Below, piece after piece: positions 23,601 through 33,287 of a stretch of DNA of 64,000 bases. Positions within the stretch are counted from its first letter, which is position 1, and every line of letters begins with the position of its first letter. The translations under genes were made by a program, and so were the position numbers. Where the stretch lies: assembly GCF_905475465.1 (NCBI RefSeq), contig NC_062259.1, forward strand, positions 11,666,501-11,730,500, in the 5' to 3' direction. The notes under the pieces were generated by a model. That model did not search any database. It saw only the letters and a program-made list of their open reading frames with translations, and had not been told where the DNA came from. Source of the stretch: Pieris napi (lineage: Eukaryota; Arthropoda; Insecta; Lepidoptera; Pieridae).

Positions 23601-26600
23601 CCGACATCAGCTATGTAAGTTATAGAGAACGCTGTTTTTAGTTTCAATCATATATTCTAGGTAAAGCTTATTGCAATGCATATACATATCTGTTTCTTTG
23701 ATCATTTTATCTCTAAAGAAAAAAAAGATCAGCCTTCTGTGCCTGACACATGTCGTAGTGCTTTTCGGTTTAAAGAAATGTATCCTTACAATATTTGCCT
23801 TCACCGTAGGAGCAAGTAAGCACACAAAGAAAAATCCATTTGTGCACAGCCATGTTTGCAACTTACGACATCAGGGTTGAGAGCCGCACGCTTACGATAC
23901 TAGGCCATCTGCTCCGATGTCTTTATGCAATTAAATGTTTATAAAACATTAAACCGTAAAATACCCATTTTAATAAAAATCCGCTGTAACAGAAGTCGGT
24001 GCGCAAATAAATAAAAATTATGACTGAAACTGTGATGTTTCTATGCAATGGTAAAGAATATTCGTTGTACAAATTCTCTGCAAATTAGTATATTTTCAAA
24101 GCAGTATTTTCCTTTGTGCATTCAAAATATTCTGGTGTAAAATGAATATGACGTGCTCAGATTAGGAACAATCATAAATAATGTTTAAATATAGATTTTT
24201 ATATGAAATCTATCGATAGTTTATGGTTTCTCACTTTCTCAGTCGTATTCTTCATTGCTGAAGGTCGTGTGACGTGTCACTACCTGCTGATTTGCTAGTG
24301 ATATCTCTCCAATTTGTCGGTCTATAGCTTCCCTTAGCGCAGCTGTTATGGGCAGACCCATGGGAATCGTCACTTAGTCACCAGCAGGGTGGCGATCTGC
24401 CTCGCGGCCTTTTTCGACAACTTGTCCAGGTCACGACAGCTGATTCATTCCTTTTGCGCTCATTCTAGGGCTTTTTCCTTGACATACCCAAAACAGGAGA
24501 GGCGCAGAGGAATATAAAGAAAGCCAACGTTCGTATTCTAAATCAGGTCTTGTTCTAAAATCAGGCAAATGCATGAAATCATTTGATAATACTCTACTGT
24601 ACTTTTAGAAAGTGTATGATCTCAAATTGTGTACTGAAAACTTGAATACAACCAAGATCTCATATAAAAATTAAACCTTGTTTAAATTATAACTAGTTAA
24701 ACGCTCATCGTACAAATCGGAACCCTAAACCGTAGCTTAGAACGCCACCAGCTTTATACTCCCTTGATGATCGCGTACCTCATTAAATCGGTCCGTTTCA
24801 ATAAATTAAGCACCTTTTATATACCTGAATAATTCATTTACAGCATCAAAACATTTTACATTAAACAACCAACACTTGGATGAAGGTCCAGTGCTAGTAA
24901 CTGAAAATACAATTATGCAGCGAAATATGCGCTGGTGACTTGACTTTGATTTACCTATTTGAGTATTTATGTATGAGTGGCACCGGGTTGACTCCATTTC
25001 ATTTCAGACTAGAGTTGTCTGTAGGATTTCTTTTAAATTAGATATTTTGGAAATGAGAGTGTAAGCCTAGTGGCTTCAGCGTGCGACTCTCTCGGCTGTG
25101 CACCAATGGACTTTCTTTCTATGTGCGCATTTAACATTCGCTCGAACGGTGAAGGAAAACATCGTGAGGGAACCGGCTTGCCTTAGACCCAACAAGTCAA
25201 CGGCGTGTATCAGGCACAGGAGGCTATCACCTTCTTGCCTATTAAATTGAAAAATAATCATGAAACAGAAATCAGAGGCCGTGACCTAAAGAGGTTGTAG
25301 CGCCACTGATTTTTTTTTTTTTTTTTGGAAAAAATAAAGAATACCTTAGTCAAGAATAATATAGCTTTGTAAATGGTTGTCAATCAAGAATAATAAAGAC
25401 GTTGTGAGACTTTATTTCCGATTGAAACCTTTTTTAAAGTATAAACCTTAATTCTGCCCAGCAAACAGTGAGCTCGAAGAAACGAAACGTCTCGCTTTAT
25501 GTAAATATTGAATGCTCTGGTATTTTTAAATTAAAGGATTATTGCATCAGCGGAAATACTGTGCAAATAACGCTATCCCCGTTTACTAAAAAAATATTAC
25601 GGAATGATTTAAATATCAACTTATAACTCTGCGTGGGTCTTAAAGTTAGTGGAGAAAATTATATTTTATTGAGTTACGGGATTATTTCTTGGCGATAAGT
25701 ACCGAGGTTAAGACACACAACGAGAAAAATTAATGTATTTTTGTGAAAATAATATCGCATACGTAACGCGTAAGTCAATTTTAACTTTAATACACGAAGT
25801 ATTGCGATGTTAAGAATTAATTTTACATAGAAATATCCACTTATATACTATAGATAAAACTACAGAACCGATTTGAGAAATTCCAGCGTTCAGTCCCTCT
25901 TCCAAGCCGAGACTGAATGCTGGAATTTCTACTATCTTCGCCACATTGGAGTCTCACCATCTAATTTATATGTAAAAGAATTTGAATATTATTTTTACAA
26001 GACGATGTGTGCATGCTTGTGGTTTATTGCTTGTTGTTTATTATTCCATCGTATTTATCTAGTTCGTGCCTGACTGGTACAAATAAAATTTTTTTCAAGA
26101 GTAACCCTTTATTTATAAACAAATTGTCTAATTGCAGCGGCCCGATGAGTTTTTCTAGGCTTTCTGGATCTCTGCGTGTTGCATGTCCAAAAAAATATAT
26201 ATATATTTCTATTATATCGAGTTATAATAGTTAATTTACTCTAAACAAATGCGTTCTTTTATTATAATTTTGTTCCATTCCAGCTCTTAAAATTATTTAT
26301 TAAAAATATTGCTTACTTCTATTGTTTGATTCGCAAGAAAATCAAATATATGAATCGATAGTTTATTTATACACGGTGTACGAAGATCAAATACGAATTT
26401 TTGGAAGTCGATAACGTCCTCCAGTTTTTATGAAAACGGTTAAAATTGAATGAAAATAAAAGCAACTTGAGTAACTGATTCGCAACAGTGTCAGAATGTA
26501 AGATTATTCACTCTCGCTTATTTCTTTAATCATATTTTTTTTTCAGCCTGGTGTTCCAAGCATAAACCTCCTAGACCTACCGGAATGCATAACCAAAGTA

Positions 26601-29600
26601 GATATCTCACCAATGCCAGAAGATGAAGCTACTCCGCTGTCAGCTCAACATCAGCTGCAATTGTTGAAGGAGAGGCTCGAACAACAGGCACAGCAAACCC
26701 GAGCAGCTGTCGCGCAACTTATGCTTTTGCGCGACCAGCTCGCTGCGGAACAGGCCGCGCGGTGCGAGGCTCAGGTATGTGAAGAAGAAGAAATACGTCG
26801 AATATTTTATCAGCCTGTAAAGTGAAGCCTAGGGGATTCAGCGACACTCATCCCTGAGGACGTAGATTCGATATCCGGCTGTGCATCAATGGACTTTCTG
26901 TCCATGTGCGCTTTTAACATACGCTCGAACTGTGAGTAAACGTCGTAAGGAAACCGGCCTTAGACCCAAAAAAAGGCACAAGAGGCTGATTACTTGCCTG
27001 TTAAATTAACAAATGATCAAAAAACAGATACAGAAATCTGAGGCCCAGACCTTAAAAGGTTGTAGCGCCATTGATTTCCTTTTTTTTTTTGTAAATATAA
27101 ATAAAAATACAACTTTGTTGTTCAGTCCGAAGTGGCTTTAAGGCTCACGGGAGCCGGTACTCTGTAACTCCCAATAGCGGTTGCAATTACTAATTTAATA
27201 TTGTGTTTCTATCCGCGCCATATTCGTAAGACACAAAAACCTGGTCGTATATCTATGATCCACACTTTCTAAATATACTACATACATGTTTAAACTACTT
27301 ATAAAATGCAACTAGAATCATCTTTATATATTTTTTTTGACGTTCAAAAGTGCCATTTTAGATGGTCTAATTGAAATAAACGATTTGACTTTGACTTTGA
27401 CTTTGAAATCTTTGCAGGCCCGTACACATCAGCTCCTAGTTCACAACAAGGAACTTCTAGAACACATTGCCGCCCTTGTGTCTCATTTGCAGGACCGGGA
27501 GAAGGGATCGAGCCGACCAATCAACGCTCAACAACTTACACTTATCCCTCAGGTTAGTGGAAACTTTGATATTAGATAAGGGGCTTAAAACTTACACGAT
27601 AATAATATTAGCCGAGCTAACGCTGTTAGTATCTATTCGCCTGGTATACGAGATTATTGCGAATGATGTCATTAAGCGTGTGCAGTATTCTCTATCCCAT
27701 AGCTTTAATAATCCGTTGTTAGGACCGGAGTATCTCGAGAGCGGAACAGATCCGTCATAAAAAAAATTATACAGAATACAATAGCTCCTAATTTTCGCTT
27801 TCGCAGACAATTGCGTTCATATTTCTAATTAAAGTAGGTTCATTAGTTGATACGTGATTGCCGGCTGAGCCAGTTTGCTATGAAAACTACCGTCCGTCGA
27901 AATTACGATCTTTTGTTCTATTAGTGAACTTTTGTCTCGGCTAATAGGCTTGTTTACTGCATTAGACTTCTAAAGCCACTATGAGTCAGGGTAAACTTAT
28001 ATAGTCAATATAAAGTTCTTTGATTTTTAGGAAGGAATAATTAAAATTGTTATAAAACCTTGAACCAGAGAACGGTACTGTTGAGTATTCTCTCAGTATA
28101 ATAAACAAAATACAATAGTGGCGCTACAACCTTTTTGGTTTGGGGCTCAGATTTCTATATCTGTTATGATCATTTTTAAGGCAAGCCGGTTTCCTTCACC
28201 GTCCGAAATTTAAATGCTCACATAGAATTCATTATTTTCACATAGTCCATTGGTGGACAGTCGGAAATCGAACCTACGACCTCAAGAATGAGAGTCGCAC
28301 GTTGAAGCCAAAACTGCTCTTGCTGCTAAATATAACAGACAATATTTTCAAATAAAGTTGAAGAACAATAAATTGCATATATAAAGGATTTTTTTTGGCA
28401 ATTTGTAGCAATTTACATGAATCTATGCAATTGCTATTGTTAACGAAGCAACATAAAAGCTCGTAATGGCAGCTTTTTGACTCGTGATGGCAATTTAACA
28501 TTTAGCTTTTAACTAACTAAATTACTAAATATACGTCAAGTGCTCACAGATGAAATAGTCAATATGAACAGCTCCACAGATGTGGAGCTGTTCATATTGA
28601 TATCTATAACAAAATTTAAATAGTTTTAAGCCCCTTAATTAATTATAGTTAAGGATTGGATGTATTTCTTTTATTTTAAGATTAATTTTAATTTGTTTTT
28701 TTTTATGCATGTTATTGTTTTTTTGTATAATTTTTTGACAACCCAGCTCTCATCATTCCATCTATCACTATTGAAATCAAATACATATTTTAAAAAAATC
28801 GTTAAAAAAGTTATAAAAGTTAAAACCCTCTAACGTGTAAAGTCAGAGACTAATAGAAATGCCACTAAGCGAGAAAAACTATACCTAATTTGGGTGTGTA
28901 GCGAAAAAGAATTACATATGTGCATTAACACACACAACAAAACAGGGCTAACTTATATCTGTGGCCATTTCTTTATTAAAATCTACAATCTGTGCCTAAA
29001 CCACATTTTTGGAAAGAGAGTTAGTTCTGATTTTCCTTTACTATATTATGAAGAAATAATCACTTATTATTTAAAATTACCATTACTGTTTCGCCGGGAA
29101 CGAAATCGAGAGAATAATAGGTATTATTGATTTCGGAAATACAACACAGCAACGATATGTCGTCATATTAATGCCCGATTGACGAACCATTTAATATATT
29201 ATCAATTTTGTTTTGGCCTATGGTGAACTAATTTAAATCATGACTTATCAACCGTTAATATAATGCAAGGCTGTGAGTGTTTCAGAAGTAAAATTTATAA
29301 TTAATTTAAACAGTTCATAAAAAATTGTTCGTCTCAAACTTAACAAATATTCGTTTTGAGGACTTTATTCTAAAATCTTATTTAGAACTTCTACTTTGAA
29401 AGTGGTTATAGTATATTTTATTAAAACGCTTAAACCGTACATGACTGAGGCGGTACTCGTATCAATCGGTTTCCTCAATTAATTAATTAACTATTATGAG
29501 ACTTCATCTTCAAAATCAACATCCCTGTACGGTTTCTGGATCATTGGGGTGCTTTAAATAATAGAGGATTTTATTTTAACTCTATATAAACTACTCGCGT

Positions 29601-32600
29601 GCAACAATAATAATGTGACGAATGAATGCAAAGAGAGTGCCTGCGTCTGGCTATACTCTTCGGGCGTAACTCCGACGATTTAGAAAATCGCCACGCTTAT
29701 AAAACTAAAAAAGCCTGAGCCTTGGCTCGTACAATCTACTATTTAAAAGCTCTTTTAAAAGCTGCATTTGTCGACTTATGTTGGCTACTTTAGGACAGCG
29801 GCTTGACGGCTTCACTCATTGTATACGTACAGTCTGAAAAGATTTAATAATATTTTCCTTTAATAAAAATAGAACCGACTTAAAAATGCACTTAAAAGAA
29901 AGTAACATTAAAATAAAATTACAAAATTTCTTATTTCTTTTGATTGGTATTTTATTATTACCGAGAGAATAACAGTCAAAATCTGTTATAACGACATCAA
30001 AGGGAAACATATTTGGTCATAAAAACCGATAGTCCTAACAGCCGATGACGTTGTTATTAAGTACCTAATACAATAGAATTCAGCTGGGACCTTAAGTTTG
30101 GTCAATATAACCGGTATGTTGTTCTAAACGATGTAATCGTAAACGGTTTTGACTGTAATTCTATTAAACGACAATTATTTAATTTATATTCGGGATATAA
30201 ATATATATTAAACTATTTTTGGAAGTAGGTAACTGCGATAGTTACTGTGCTTTTAAGGGGGCGTCCATAAATTACGTGAGTTGTTTAAGGGGTTGGAGGG
30301 GGTCGAGTCAAATCTCATTTAATCTTACGTTGTAGAAAGGGGGGGTCTCGGCAAATATCACGCAATTTTTTTCTGATTAAAAAAAAAAATAGGAAAACGG
30401 TTGACCCTAAAGGCCATATCTCTGCAACTTCCCGCTAACTCCATACGCTCAACATTTCACTTATTTTGTTTTTAAGCTCTTCGAGCTCAAAAGTACGAAT
30501 TCTGTGTTATATAATTAAACTCTCAGCATTATTGATAACTAGTCTTAACTAGTCGTAAATTTTTTTTTCTCTATACAATAACAATCCAACGCGTTTACGT
30601 AAGAAACCCACATTCTCCCCCACACACATTCCCCAACCCACAATCTCACGTGAGATTGGGGGTTGGGGGAGGGGGTTGAATAAAATCTCACGACATCTCA
30701 CCAGGGGGGGAGGGAGGAACAGAAAATTAAAAAAATCACCTCACGTAATTTATGGACGCCCCCTAATCTTGTCTATCGGACGTTCACTGATCCACCAGAC
30801 CATCCAGATCCACTTTGGACAGTGCGTCTCTTCTTATATTGTTATGTATGGTCAAGCGTACGTCTAATGCATAACTTCCTCCTTCGAATTTTCGAAATCG
30901 GTTAACAAATAATTTACTGCTTTAAAGACATATTCGTAACCTAGCGCCAAGTACTCTCGGGTGTTAAACGTTTTTCCTTTGACAAACGGGAGCCATACTT
31001 AGCCTAGACTCTGAATCTTACCCTAAGTGTCGTTGAGCAACTGGGTCGTACCAAATACTTGTTGCCGGTATGACGCTGGAGTGTGCAGGCAAGTTGCCGG
31101 CCTTTTTTTTACCTATTATGATGGACTATAAGAATACGTTAATATTTATCACTGTTTAGGCGATGACATGCTGAGTTTTAGGTCTCCATTGAGATAAATA
31201 AGGACTGTTCACGCTTTCCAAGTATGGGTGAGGAACATGTTTTTGATATTACTAAGTTATTCTACACAATATTTTACTGCGAAAGCAAATAATAATTTCG
31301 CAAATATAAAAAATAATAAAGTGCGGTATACGGTTGAGCACACACGCTTAAGACGTAATATCAATTCAGAAATGTAACGTAGGTTTGTAAAAAGTTTTTG
31401 GCATGTCAATTATAAGACTAAAATGTATAATTCATTAATTCGACATTGTACGTGTTCGTTAAACAATTTCATCATCCGTGGCTCAATTTCTTTAAAGGCC
31501 TTATAAAACAATTATTATCTCCTGGGAATAATGTATTGAATAAAGAAAACACACCGCGAGACCAATCAACAGCGTCTTCACGCTTCATGAATAAAGAATT
31601 TTGTTAAAAGTTCTCATTCATTTTCATATCTTCGTTACACGAATATCTTTTTAACCCGCTTCTTGATGTTGTTTTTATTCATTTTTGTGTTTGTTATGTT
31701 AATTATCATTATCAGTTTAAATTAAATATGACAAGGAAACATCTTTCTATGTTAACATAACTATAACTTGCTAAAATATTTTTCCTTAGTCATATTAATT
31801 TACTAAGCTTATGTAGTAGAATGTTTTTAGTTAACATAGTTAAATTAACAGTTAAAGCTGGATCATTGTGAAGCTTTAAAAGGCTTTAAAGCATAAATCC
31901 AAATACACAGAAGCCTCCATGAGTTAGATGTGTTTTGGAGGACCTTGTATGTATTTGGACACAAAGAACGCTAGCCTGATACTATATTGTGCAGTTTACG
32001 TATCAATATATTTCATTACATGTTTAGGGAAAAACTGGAAACATCAATAAAGAAGGACTCTGTAACGGAGATTCACCAAACGACGATGCCGTGCTCAACA
32101 AAAGTTCACACACTAAAAAAAAAAAACAAAACGCCGAGAACAACAATATTCGCCTGTCTGCATACTGTTTAACACCACCCGAAAGGCGTAATGGTCCCAG
32201 CTCCGCGCCCAATTTCGGCAGCATGTCCAACGAACAGATACAGAACTATCTAATCTCGAAATTCCAAGACCTCAATTTCGAGGACGATGATAAGTGGAAT
32301 CAACAATTCTATCAGAATTCCAACGCGTTTCCAAACATCCCACCACTTACGAACCACTACAGCAATTCGGATCTATCCAGCCTGTTAAACCACCAGGTAT
32401 ACAACCAGAATTCAAAATCGTCGGAGGAGGCTGGTGCGATGGCGCAGATGAGCATCGGGCACTCGCAGAACTCTCTATACAGTACAAGTCAACCCACGAC
32501 ATCAAAAGATTCGTCTCCAGACCTGAGTTCCGATGAGGGAATGGCTTTTATTATGCCTCTATCACACAATGGAACTTTAGCGGCAACTGGTGATGATGGA

Positions 32601-32816
32601 CGTGTGAGGTTGATTGTCCCTATCAGCCCTTCAGAGAGCACATCCGATTTTGGAGAGATACCCGATATAAAGGAGCCTACTGGAGCCACGTTGAAAGTTC
32701 CCGGCGCTGAAGCTGCAGCAGCTCCGATCACGCGAACGACCAGCGAAAGAGTCCCAAATCGAAGCGAAATGATGACAGAATTGCGATCACAGTGGACCAG
32801 GCACACTACTAAGTAG
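17540..32816 (+). CDS. NOS1AP: NOS1AP/CAPON-like adaptor, 3' part of gene (4 exons)
   Basis: Four exons join without breaking frame: 17540-17664, 26547-26774, 27418-27552 and 32028-32816. They give about 424 residues plus TAG. The coiled-coil part reads TPLSAQHQLQLLKERLEQQ, then VAQLMLLRDQLAAEQAARCE and THQLLVHNKELLEHIAALV. This agrees closely with the coiled coil of vertebrate NOS1AP, which has the QLLLQNK..L.HISLLV pattern. In that family an N-terminal PTB domain precedes the coil; its exons were not found and are expected upstream of the window. The protein is a scaffolding adaptor linked to nNOS, Scribble and Dexras1 in vertebrates. The insect C-terminus ends WTRHTTK and lacks the vertebrate PDZ ligand. 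The upstream intron is at least 12 kb and carries the full LINE. Function in insects is inferred from the family. Confidence 0.85.
17665..18367 (+). other. NOS1AP intron, no gene seen
   Basis: AT-rich intron DNA after the 17664 donor. No repeat or coding frame was recognised. Confidence 0.4.
18368..18810 (-). repeat. LINE reverse-transcriptase ORF end, decayed (copy 2)
   Basis: On the minus strand the text reads YGCQTWIFNKTSIKKIGVCQ, RAMERSILQLKLKDKV, RSRAKIKDVV and RLKWKWAGH-like. This is the C-terminal part of a widespread endonuclease/reverse-transcriptase LINE (pattern: tw...ME..ml...l.D....i......ikdv....k.kWKWAGH). It lies in a NOS1AP intron and has stops and frameshifts. The related copy is at 9560. 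Confidence 0.65.
19110..19364 (+). repeat. Repeat family C, copy 1 (retroelement 3' end)
   Basis: The blocks ctcccctcacact, ggtctggatatcc, tgcttgtcacattaaaaatt and cagtgtgccgagcgttggca, then agcttt, recur in reverse on the other strand at 36640-36840. They end in an A/T-rich tail. The RpS13 retrocopy follows directly. Confidence 0.65.
19365..19645 (+). pseudogene. RpS13: 5'-truncated retrocopy of ribosomal protein S13
   Basis: The frame reads KILRIVKAMGLTPNVPEHLY, a TAA stop where Tyr is expected, then LIKKAVAKRWHLERNRKDK, FRLILVESRSHRLARYYKT and PNWKYESSTASALVA. This is the C-terminal half of RpS13, intronless. The normal stop after ALVA has changed to TAC, adding YV before TGA 19623-19625. 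One Pro of the usual VLPPNW is missing. An aataaa at 19637-19642 suggests that an mRNA 3' end was copied. It lies in a NOS1AP intron on the sense strand and should not be functional. Confidence 0.85.
19758..19912 (+). repeat. tRNA-derived SINE, internally deleted copy
   Basis: The head agcagtgttggcctagtggc and B-box text gtaggttcgatccccggct are intact. The centre (ggactttctttc to ctattag) is missing. The tail gattcagaaatctgaggcc and cgccactgattta is present. Confidence 0.88.
19913..20689. other. Intron DNA, no gene seen
   Basis: AT-rich, with no supported feature. Confidence 0.4.
20690..21300 (+). repeat. CR1-like LINE 3' end, copy 3, with nested insertion
   Basis: From about 20815 the degenerate frame shows NQLPSEIRDL, LNKFKTLV and RRKFINKAF, as in the copy at 15622. 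The 3' UTR ends gttattttgagtttgaag near 21300. A fragment of the inverted-repeat family seen at 39958 interrupts the UTR at about 21083-21163. Bases 20690-20800 belong to another LINE ORF-end family (KLPIEAF). Confidence 0.7.
21083..21163 (+). repeat. Nested fragment of inverted-repeat family D
   Basis: It shares ctgcgattctgtaactcac and gcggcggtcgctctcaaat with the element at 39958-40094 and splits the LINE tail between ttggcca and gctcgccctacgc. Confidence 0.65.
21301..22560 (-). repeat. Decayed LINE reverse transcriptase in intron DNA
   Basis: On the minus strand at about 22320-22480 the text reads THLKFADDLILFA, a reverse-transcriptase catalytic motif (FADD at 22451-22462). Next comes SLEELSGALEK-like text. 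Stops are frequent. The upstream part (21301-21950) is AT-rich with nothing recognised. Confidence 0.5.
22563..23492. other. Intron DNA, no gene seen
   Basis: AT-rich with T-runs near 22640-22680. No supported feature. Confidence 0.4.
23493..23614 (+). CDS. Orphan first-exon candidate
   Basis: From ATG 23493 the frame reads MSKEPYHIEYTPNNCEYYES, then about 20 Asn/Asp/Tyr-rich residues to DPTSA, where a strong donor (AT|gtaagtta) occurs in phase 2. If unspliced it would stop at once (ATG TAA). The composition looks coding, but the phase does not fit the next NOS1AP exon (phase 0) and no partner exon was found. It may be the start of a gene nested in or overlapping the NOS1AP intron, or chance. 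Confidence 0.35.
23700..23914 (-). repeat. tRNA-derived SINE, diverged copy
   Basis: Minus-strand copy: gatcagccttctgtgcctga, ccttcaccgtaggagcaa, gtgcacagcc and taggccat blocks in family order. Confidence 0.75.
23915..25055. other. Intron DNA with an unplaced GC-richer block
   Basis: Bases about 24240-24530 are GC-richer than the surroundings (ccagcagggtggcgatctgc is visible) and look like an old transposable-element ORF. No family could be named. The rest is AT-rich with nothing seen. Confidence 0.35.
25056..25326 (+). repeat. tRNA-derived SINE lacking the B box
   Basis: The head cctagtggcttcagcgtgcg jumps to ctcggctgtgcaccaatgg, so the segment holding gaggtcgtaggttcgatcc is deleted. The rest is well preserved, down to gttgtagcgccactgat and a T run. 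ttttggaaa occurs on both sides and may be the target duplication. Confidence 0.85.
25327..26546. other. NOS1AP intron, no gene seen
   Basis: AT-rich. Two ttccagc(g/a)ttcagtc-like inverted segments near 25883-25925 form a weak hairpin. No coding evidence was found. Confidence 0.4.
26547..26774 (+). CDS. NOS1AP: NOS1AP-like exon, first half of coiled coil
   Basis: The acceptor is a long T tract then cag (26544-26546), and the donor is CAG|gtatgt. It has 76 codons in phase 0 at both ends. It begins PGVPSINLLDLPECITKVD and continues into Gln/Leu heptads with LRDQLAAEQAARCEAQ at the end. A SINE begins about 38 bp past the donor. Confidence 0.88.
26813..27090 (+). repeat. tRNA-derived SINE in the short NOS1AP intron
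   Basis: The head gcctaggggattcagcg, gtagattcgatatccggctg and the tail aatctgaggcccagacct plus tagcgccattgattt match the family. The copy starts about 38 bp after the exon donor at 26774. Confidence 0.85.
27340..27411 (+). repeat. LINE 3' tail next to a splice acceptor
   Basis: ttgaaataaacgatttgac followed by (tttgac)n is typical of a LINE 3' end and its microsatellite tail. It ends about 6 bp before the AG at 27416-27417. Confidence 0.6.
27418..27552 (+). CDS. NOS1AP: NOS1AP-like exon, second half of coiled coil
   Basis: 45 codons, phase 0 at both ends: ARTHQLLVHNKELLEHIAAL, then VSHLQDREKGSSRP and LTLIPQ. The donor is CAG|gttagt. The acceptor tttgcag is preceded by a gactttgactttgacttt microsatellite, which looks like a LINE 3' tail (27340-27410). 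Confidence 0.88.
27553..28114. other. NOS1AP intron, no gene seen
   Basis: Short open frames, no protein character; AT-rich. Confidence 0.4.
28115..28320 (-). repeat. tRNA-derived SINE, diverged copy
   Basis: Minus-strand copy: tagtggcgctacaaccttt, atgatcatttttaaggcaag, ccttcaccgtccga, then gaacctacgacctcaagaat. Confidence 0.8.
28559..28600. repeat. Perfect 20-bp hairpin with a 2-base loop
   Basis: tcaatatgaacagctccaca, loop ga, then the exact reverse complement. No related copy was seen elsewhere in the window. Confidence 0.9.
28601..30256. other. Intron DNA, no gene seen
   Basis: AT-rich. A GC-richer patch near 29630-29720 was not identified. Confidence 0.4.
30257..30763. mobile_element. 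MITE family E with GGGGGCGTCC ends (TAA duplication)
   Basis: This 507-bp element has terminal inverted repeats GGGGGCGTCCATAAATTACG at the left and the reverse complement at the right end. It is flanked by TAA at 30254-30256 and 30764-30766. The interior holds G-rich and C-rich tracts that form a second hairpin around caatctcacgtgagattg (about 30641-30658). It has no coding capacity. Confidence 0.87.
30767..31897. other. NOS1AP intron, no gene seen
   Basis: AT-rich; no supported feature. Confidence 0.4.
31898..31959. repeat. Imperfect hairpin upstream of the NOS1AP terminal exon
   Basis: tccaaatacacagaagcctc pairs imperfectly with the reverse of gaggaccttgtatgtatttg, about 22 bp per arm, ending about 70 bp before the acceptor at 32027. 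Confidence 0.5.
32028..32816 (+). CDS. NOS1AP: NOS1AP-like terminal exon
   Basis: The acceptor is catgtttag (to 32027). It has 262 codons then TAG 32814-32816, and phase 0 joins exon 27418-27552. It opens GKTGNINKEGLCNGDSPNDD, passes through a KKKK coded by a 12-A homopolymer (32115-32126), then a Ser/Asn/Gln-rich stretch. The acidic and hydrophobic block SDEGMAFIMPL and RVRLIVPISPSEST follows. It ends VPNRSEMM...SQWTRHTTK. The conserved end suggests a functional motif, not identified. Confidence 0.87.
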   Translation, partial: GKTGNINKEGLCNGDSPNDDAVLNKSSHTKKKKQNAENNNIRLSAYCLTPPERRNGPSSAPNFGSMSNEQIQNYLISKFQDLNFEDDDKWNQQFYQNSNAFPNIPPLTNHYSNSDLSSLLNHQVYNQNSKSSEEAGAMAQMSIGHSQNSLYSTSQPTTSKDSSPDLSSDEGMAFIMPLSHNGTLAATGDDGRVRLIVPISPSESTSDFGEIPDIKEPTGATLKVPGAEAAAAPITRTTSERVPNRSEMMTELRSQWTRHTTK

Positions 32817-33287
32817 GATTATTAATTCAGTTACCATTATGTTGTATACTATTATATTATTTTAATTTTAGAAACAAGTGCCAAAAACACGCCAAAAATT
32901 TTTTTACATATCAAAATGTGTTTGTTTTATGTGTCAATTTAATTGCGTATATTGTTCCCTTATGAAATATATTTTAATATTATAAGTTATAGACGGTTAA
33001 ATCGAGTGCCAAGTACTCAATTATTAAGTATGTTATAAATATGATTGATATATTATTATATATGGTGGTATGTTTAAACTTCACTATGTATGTTACATAT
33101 CTTTCCTTCATATCGCATTGTTACGATATATAATCTTTATATAAATTGTATTGTAGTTTGAACAATTTGGTACTCCAATTCGTTCAATATATTTAATATA
33201 TAAAACTTTTAGAAAAAGAAATTTCGATTTTGTGTAATAATGAGTTGTAATGAAATTATAATCTCGTATATATAACTATATAATAAA
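32817..33287 (+). other. Probable 3' UTR of the NOS1AP-like gene
   Basis: AT-rich sequence after the stop; the first clear aataaa is at 33282-33287. No cleavage site could be proven. Confidence 0.5.
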
